Assembly (NCBI GenBank): GCA_040268355.1
Contig: JAWRIT010000183.1
Span: 1-10,154 of the forward strand
Reading direction: 5' to 3'
DNA from: UBA1367 sp040268355
GTDB lineage: Bacteria > Actinomycetota > Coriobacteriia > Coriobacteriales > Atopobiaceae
DNA length: 10,154 bases
In this document: piece after piece, positions 6,318 to 10,154 of the stretch
Layout of the letters: each line of letters begins with the position of its first letter
Position numbering within the stretch: position 1 is the first letter of the stretch
Made by a program: the position numbers and the translations under genes
The notes under the pieces: generated by a model
The model's database searches: none
The model's input: only the letters and a program-made list of their open reading frames with translations
What the model was told of the DNA's origin: nothing

Positions 6318-7247
6318 GTGTCCGATACGACGTACGAAACGCTCCTGAGGGTCACGTGGTACTACTACGTGGAGAACTACACGCAACAGCGCATCGCCGA
6401 GCTCATGGGCCTCTCGCGCGCGAAGGTGATCCGCCTTCTTGAGGAAGGGCGGGAGCGCGGCGTGATCCAGTTCGTCTTCCGACGGGAGGACGAGGACCGA
6501 ATGGGCGTCGAGCGCCAGCTTGTCGACACCTTTGGCCTCGACGACGCCTATGTCGTCCCCTCCCCCGAGGCCGAGGGCGACATCAGCAAGGTCATCGCCC
6601 GCGCCGCGGCCATGTACGTGAACGACCGCATCAAGTCGAGCGATTTCGTCAACATTGGCTACGGCGAGACCATCGGGCACCTGCTGAGCAACCTCGTCGA
6701 CGACGGCAACAAGAGCATCAACGTCGTGAGCCTGACCGGTGGGGCCAACTACTACCTGCCGTGGGTGCCGGGGGGCATCTATGGCCTTCACCTGAACCTC
6801 ATCTCCGCCCCGCTCATCGTCTCGCGCCCCGAGCTGCGCAACGAGCTCGTCAACGAGAGCTCGATCCGATCCATCTACGAGATGATCGACCACGCCACCA
6901 TGTCCGTCGTGGGCATCGGCGGCATGGACGAGAACGCCACCGTCCTCTCCAATGGGATTTTGACCAAAAGCGAGCAGACGCTCCTTGCGATGAAGGGCGC
7001 CGTGGGAGACATCCTGAACCACTTCTTTGACAAGGACGGCAACCCCGTCGAGACCGCCATCGAGGACCGGCTGGTCAGCACGAGCCTCGAAAAGCTGGAG
7101 GAGCTGAAGAACGTCATTGGCGTCGCCGGTGGCAAGCGAAAGGTCGCGGCCATCCACGCCGTGCTCAAGCATGGGTACCTGAACGTGCTCGTCACGGACG
7201 AGAACACGGCAAAGGACCTGCTTGCCTACGACCGAAGGCACAGGTGA
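6318..7247 (+). CDS. lsrR: lsr operon transcriptional repressor (LsrR), SorC family
   Basis: This 309-residue regulator has an N-terminal helix-turn-helix (about 21-45, YTQQRIAELMGLSRAKVIRLL) and a SorC-type sugar-phosphate sensor domain. In E. coli, LsrR represses both lsr operons until phospho-AI-2 made by LsrK binds it. Sensor motifs shared with E. coli LsrR are GYGET (114-118), LTGG (139-142), SAPL (163-166), GIGGM (199-203), KGAVGDIL (226-233), GVAGG (268-272) and LVTD (291-294). The start is GTG at 6318, with ACGGAGG (6306-6312) five bases upstream. The ATG at 6316 that overlaps it is in another frame. Compared with E. coli it lacks a short N-terminal extension. It is divergent from lsrA, is followed 13 bases later by lsrK, and probably represses both operons. 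Confidence 0.94.
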   Translation: MSDTTYETLLRVTWYYYVENYTQQRIAELMGLSRAKVIRLLEEGRERGVIQFVFRREDEDRMGVERQLVDTFGLDDAYVVPSPEAEGDISKVIARAAAMYVNDRIKSSDFVNIGYGETIGHLLSNLVDDGNKSINVVSLTGGANYYLPWVPGGIYGLHLNLISAPLIVSRPELRNELVNESSIRSIYEMIDHATMSVVGIGGMDENATVLSNGILTKSEQTLLAMKGAVGDILNHFFDKDGNPVETAIEDRLVSTSLEKLEELKNVIGVAGGKRKVAAIHAVLKHGYLNVLVTDENTAKDLLAYDRRHR

Positions 7248-7260
7248 TTGGAGGAGGACT

Positions 7261-8823
7261 ATGGGCAACCATCTACTCGCTATAGACGCCGGAACGGGAA
7301 GCGTCCGTGCCGTGGTCTTCTCTGCCGACGGGACCCAGGTCGGCGTGGCACAACGGGAGTGGGCCCACCGCGAGGACCCCAGGTGGCCCGGAAGTATGGA
7401 CTTCGATTGGACGCGCAACTGGGAGCTCGCAAGCGAGTGCGTTCGCGGTGCCCTGAAGGCGAGTCGCATCGACCCGCACGACATCGCCGCCGTGTCGACC
7501 ACCTGCATGCGAGAGGGCATCGTGCTCTATGACAAGGGCGGAAGGGAGCTCTGGGCCTGCGCGAACACCGACGCGAGGAGCCATGACGAGGTGCGGGAGC
7601 TCATCGAGCTCCACCCCGGCCTCGAGCGCGAGCTCTACCACACGAGCGGGCAGACCTTCGCCCTGGGCGCCCTCCCCCGCCTGCTATGGGTCAAGAACAA
7701 GCTGCCGGAGACCTACGAGCAGGTCGCACGCATCGGCATGTTCAACGACTGGCTCATCTACCGACTCACCGGCGAGCTCGCGGTGGAGCCCTCGAACGGC
7801 TCCACGACCGGCATCATGAGCCTCGCGACCCGCGACTGGGACCCCTCCATCGCCGAGCGCTGCGGCCTTCGGGACGACCTGTTCGGACCGGTGCTCGAGT
7901 GCGGGGAGCTGGCGGGGCACGTCAGCGCGAAGGGTGCTGCCGACACGGGGCTGGCGGTCGGCACGCCCGTCATCGTCGGCGGCGGCGACTGCCAGCTCGG
8001 CATGATCGGCATCGACGCATGCCTGCCGGGCCAGGCGGGCGTCTTTGGCGGCAGCTTCTGGCAGTACGAGCTCAACACCGCGACCAGCTCGACCGACCCG
8101 AACGGGCGCGTGCGCGTGAACTGTGCGGCCATCCCGAACATGTGGCAGTACGAGGCGCTGGCCTTCAATCCGGGGCTCGTCGTGCGGTGGTTCCGCGATG
8201 CCTTCTGCCAGCAGGAGAAGCGGGAGGCGGCGGAGCGTGGCAGGGACGCGTACGACCTCATGAACGAGCGCGCCGAAGAGGTCCCTGCCGGCAGCCATGG
8301 CATGCTGTGCTGCTTCAGCGACGTCATGAACTACCTCCATTGGACGCACGCCGCACCGACCTTCACGAACTTCGAGCTCGATCCCACCCGCTTTGACAAG
8401 TACACCTTCTACCGGGCGATCCTCGAGAACACGGCGCTGCTCGTGCGCGGGCACATCGAGCTCGTGCGCGAGGCGACCGGCATCGAGCCCGAGGAGCTCA
8501 TCTTTGCCGGGGGCGCCTCCAAGAGTGCGCTCTGGTCGCAGATCGTGGCTGACGTCTGTGGCAAGCCGGTCAAGGTGCCCCAGGTCAAAGAGGCGACGGC
8601 CCTGGGGGCGGCGATACTTGCGGGCTATGGGGTCGGCATCTACCCAAGTATCGCGGAGGGCGCGCACGAGGTGGTCAAGTGGGATCGCTCCTTCGAGCCC
8701 AACCGCGACAACCAGACGGTCTACGAGGAGCTCTACCAGGCGTGGAGACAGACGTACGCCTCGCAGCTCCAGCTCAGCGAGTCGGGTGTCACCAAGGGCA
8801 TGTGGAGGGCGCCGGGGCTGTGA
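7261..8823 (+). CDS. lsrK: Autoinducer-2 kinase (LsrK), FGGY family
   Basis: This 520-residue cytoplasmic kinase phosphorylates the C5 hydroxyl of DPD with ATP, trapping AI-2 in the cell and making the inducer of LsrR. Matches to E. coli LsrK (530 residues) span the whole chain: AIDAGTGSVRAVVF (7-20), GSMDFDWTRNWELASEC (44-60), CMREGIVLY (82-90), WACANTDAR (98-106), SGQTFALGALPRLLW (129-143), VRWFRDAFC (308-316) and the final WRAPGL (WKAPGL in E. coli). Asp243 in GGGDCQLG (240-247) is the expected catalytic base of FGGY kinases. GGASKSALWSQIVADVCGKPV (417-437) followed by EATALGAAILAG (444-455) is the C-terminal family signature. The start is ATG 7261 after GGAGGAGG (7250-7257); a longer frame from 7222 would overlap lsrR and add nothing conserved. 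The match is specific enough to exclude an ordinary pentulokinase. Confidence 0.96.
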   Translation: MGNHLLAIDAGTGSVRAVVFSADGTQVGVAQREWAHREDPRWPGSMDFDWTRNWELASECVRGALKASRIDPHDIAAVSTTCMREGIVLYDKGGRELWACANTDARSHDEVRELIELHPGLERELYHTSGQTFALGALPRLLWVKNKLPETYEQVARIGMFNDWLIYRLTGELAVEPSNGSTTGIMSLATRDWDPSIAERCGLRDDLFGPVLECGELAGHVSAKGAADTGLAVGTPVIVGGGDCQLGMIGIDACLPGQAGVFGGSFWQYELNTATSSTDPNGRVRVNCAAIPNMWQYEALAFNPGLVVRWFRDAFCQQEKREAAERGRDAYDLMNERAEEVPAGSHGMLCCFSDVMNYLHWTHAAPTFTNFELDPTRFDKYTFYRAILENTALLVRGHIELVREATGIEPEELIFAGGASKSALWSQIVADVCGKPVKVPQVKEATALGAAILAGYGVGIYPSIAEGAHEVVKWDRSFEPNRDNQTVYEELYQAWRQTYASQLQLSESGVTKGMWRAPGL

Positions 8824-8857
8824 GGGTCGCACGACCAAGACTCAGGAAAGGACAGGC

Positions 8858-9208
8858 ATGTTCATCGTCAACGAGAACGACTTCGAGTACCGGTTCAAGG
8901 ATTCCGGCCCAAAGTACCTCATGCAAGGGCCGCGCATGAACTTCGCGCTCGTGCGGTTCAACCCGGGAGAGGACTTCCAAGCCCACTATCACACGGTCAT
9001 GGAGGAGAACTTCTTCATTCTCGAGGGCAAGGTCGACATCGTGGTCGACGGGAGCGTCAACACGCTTGAGGCGGGAGACCTCATCCATATCGAGCCCGGC
9101 GAGGTGCACTACGTGACGAACCGCTACGACGCACCGGTCAAGATGGTCTCCACGCTCGCCCCCTACCAGGAGCAGGACAAGGTCGTCTGCGAGAACCCCT
9201 CCCTCTAG
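8858..9208 (+). CDS. Small single-domain cupin protein of the lsrRK operon
   Basis: This 116-residue protein has one cupin barrel. Motif 1 is Gly37-X5-His43-X-His45-X4-Glu50-X6-Gly57. Motif 2 runs Gly73-DLIHIEPG-X2-His84-X3-Asn88. The four likely metal ligands, His43, His45, Glu50 and His84, are all present, so it can be an enzyme (isomerase, epimerase or oxygenase) or a metal-dependent small-molecule binder. There is no signal peptide, so it is cytoplasmic. It starts 34 bases after lsrK with AAAGGA (8847-8852) five bases before ATG, and so is probably co-transcribed with lsrRK. E. coli lsr has no such gene. LsrG, which isomerises phospho-DPD in enterics and has an unrelated fold, is absent here; the cupin could take its place or process another form of AI-2. 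That is inference; the motifs alone do not give a substrate. Its stop shares CTAG with the convergent regulator. Confidence 0.88.
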   Translation: MFIVNENDFEYRFKDSGPKYLMQGPRMNFALVRFNPGEDFQAHYHTVMEENFFILEGKVDIVVDGSVNTLEAGDLIHIEPGEVHYVTNRYDAPVKMVSTLAPYQEQDKVVCENPSL

Positions 9209-10005
9209 ACCGCGCCTGTGCCGCCCACCACGCCACCGGTGCGGTCCAGCTGCACCACCGTCATGCCGATGGCCTCAAGACGCGTCACCACGTCGCGCGG
9301 GGCGAGCTCGTCGGTGATCACGGTGCAGGCCTTCTCGAGCGAACAGCTGGCGTAGGTGCCCGTCTTGCCCACCTTGGTGTGGTCGGCAAGGATCAGGCAC
9401 CGGTCGGCGTGGGCGACCATGGTCTCGTTGATGCCCAGTTCGGTGGGGATGTCGCAGAGGATCTCGCCGTCGGGCGAGATGCCGGTACACCCAAGCAGGG
9501 CGGTGTTGGCGCTCACCGTCAGGAGGTTGCGCATGGTGCAGTCGCCGGTCATGATGTGGCCGGCCCTGCGGATGGTCCCCCCGAGGAAGGTGACGACGAC
9601 GCCATCCGCATAGCGCTTGCTCGCCGCCTTGCCGTTGTTCGTATAGACGTTCACCCGCTTGTCGCCCAGGTAGTCGAGCGTGAGCAGCGCCGTGCTCGAG
9701 CCGTTGATGAAGACGCTCTCCCCATCGCCCAGCATCGATGCGGCGCAGCGCGCAATGACGCGCCGGTACTCGAGGATGGTCTCGTCGCTTCCGCCCGCAG
9801 AGGCGATCCTGCTCTCCACGGACGCGCCGCCGTAGAAGCGCGTGAGAAGCCCTGCCTCCTCAAGCACCTGCAGATCCCGTCTGATGGTCATGAGGGAGAC
9901 GTCGAACGTCTCGGCAAGCTCCTCGACCCTGGCCTGCTGCTGTTCGCGCACGGTGGCAAGGATCCTCGCCCTCCGGTTGCTGACTGTCTGGCGGTCTCGT
10001 CCCAT
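9205..10005 (-). CDS. DeoR/GlpR-family transcriptional regulator
   Basis: This 266-residue protein has an N-terminal winged helix-turn-helix (about 11-63; VEELAETFDVSLMTIRRDLQVLEEAG at 27-52 is the classic DeoR signature). A sugar-phosphate sensor domain follows, with FINGSST (99-105), VYTNN (120-124), FLGGTIR (140-146) and ILADHTKVG (205-213). Such proteins usually repress nearby carbohydrate genes and respond to phosphorylated intermediates. Length is normal, and the Gly/Val-rich tail (257-266) is unremarkable. The start at 10005 has GAGG 8 bases upstream. It converges on the cupin gene, the two stop codons overlapping in one CTAG with no terminator between. Its target is unknown: it may control itself and a neighbour beyond the contig, or add a second input to the AI-2 locus. 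No specific gene name is justified. Confidence 0.92.
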   Translation of the reverse strand: MGRDRQTVSNRRARILATVREQQQARVEELAETFDVSLMTIRRDLQVLEEAGLLTRFYGGASVESRIASAGGSDETILEYRRVIARCAASMLGDGESVFINGSSTALLTLDYLGDKRVNVYTNNGKAASKRYADGVVVTFLGGTIRRAGHIMTGDCTMRNLLTVSANTALLGCTGISPDGEILCDIPTELGINETMVAHADRCLILADHTKVGKTGTYASCSLEKACTVITDELAPRDVVTRLEAIGMTVVQLDRTGGVVGGTGAV

Positions 10006-10064
10006 CTGTCGTACCTCGCAACGAAAGAAAGTTAGCCTCTACGAATCGGGCAAACAACAATAGC

Positions 10065-10102
10065 ATAATATCGAACATCGTTTGCTGTTGTCGCACGACA
10101 AC
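10065..10102 (-). promoter_or_regulatory. Candidate promoter and palindromic operator of the DeoR-family gene
   Basis: GTTGTCG (10087-10093) and CGACAAC (10096-10102) form a perfect 7-base inverted repeat with a two-base centre. On the minus strand a -10-like TATTAT (10065-10070) lies 18 bases from a weak -35, GCGACA (10089-10094), which falls inside the palindrome. A regulator on the palindrome would block RNA polymerase, so autoregulation is plausible. The leader would be about 50 bases. The rest of 10006-10146 shows no gene. Confidence 0.45.
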
Positions 10103-10146
10103 GAACAAGAAAGAGAACGTCCTTCGGCAGGGAATGACACAGAGGT

Positions 10147-10154
10147 GGGGGGGG
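10147..10154. other. G homopolymer at the right edge (probable artefact)
   Basis: Eight G bases end the window. Together with the C run at the left edge, this looks like poly-G read tails at both tips of an assembled contig rather than genomic sequence. Confidence 0.5.

Noticed and set aside
7222..7260. Upstream TTG start for lsrK
   Set aside because: It would overlap the end of lsrR and add 13 non-conserved residues, while ATG 7261 follows a strong GGAGGAGG and fits the family N-terminus.
6303..7520. Long minus-strand open frame (405 codons) opposite lsrR
   Set aside because: lsrR on the other strand has conserved motifs, a ribosome site and a promoter. This frame has none and is a GC-rich shadow.
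1081..8823. Rhamnose or pentose uptake and kinase operon rather than AI-2
   Set aside because: The LsrK match includes kinase-specific stretches (WACANTDAR, CMREGIVLY, final WRAPGL), and LsrF and LsrR match their AI-2 versions. A different ligand for LsrB remains possible only because of the two pocket changes.
7684..8838. Long minus-strand open frame (384 codons) opposite lsrK
   Set aside because: The FGGY kinase on the plus strand explains the region end to end; the antisense product is low-complexity and Arg-rich.

Overview
The window is a high-GC bacterial fragment holding a nearly complete lsr-type locus for uptake, phosphorylation and breakdown of the quorum-sensing signal autoinducer-2 (AI-2, DPD). 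The GC-rich codon use, strong AGGAGG-type ribosome binding sites and a twin-arginine lipoprotein signal (SRRSFLE ... LAGC) suggest an actinobacterium, perhaps of the Coriobacteriia (Olsenella/Collinsella-like). That placement is inference; no rRNA or marker gene is present. A 30-base C run opens the window and an 8-base G run closes it. Both read as outward poly-G, so the window is probably a whole assembled contig with sequencing artefacts at its tips.

Left half, minus strand, read from about 5943 down to 128: lsrA (double ATPase), lsrC and lsrD (permeases), lsrB (Tat-type lipoprotein receptor) and lsrF (terminal thiolase). This is the order of the Escherichia coli lsrACDBF operon. lsrA/lsrC overlap by 13 bases, lsrC/lsrD share a TGATG junction, and a strong GC hairpin lies between lsrB and lsrF. 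The usual next gene, lsrG, is not seen before the contig ends.

Centre (5944-6317): a 374-base divergent regulatory region. Near each end it carries a pair of GAACATWT-type sites spaced about two helical turns apart. They point in opposite senses toward lsrA and lsrR and are good candidates for LsrR operators. A 17-base inverted repeat and an 11-base-period repeat lie between them.

Right half, plus strand: lsrR (SorC/DeoR-type repressor), lsrK (AI-2 kinase) and a small single-domain cupin form a second operon. A DeoR/GlpR-type regulator runs convergently, its stop codon sharing a CTAG with that of the cupin; upstream of it lies a palindrome overlapping its likely promoter.

How it works, by analogy with the enteric system: LsrB captures AI-2 outside the cell, LsrACD imports it, and LsrK phosphorylates it. 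Phospho-AI-2 releases LsrR and induces the operon. An isomerase (LsrG in enterics) converts phospho-DPD to the LsrF substrate, which LsrF and CoA convert to DHAP and acetyl-CoA. The points of most interest are a changed AI-2 pocket in LsrB (Asn and Ser where E. coli has Pro220 and Ala222), the cupin in the regulator-kinase operon with no lsrG in view, and the symmetrical operator layout.
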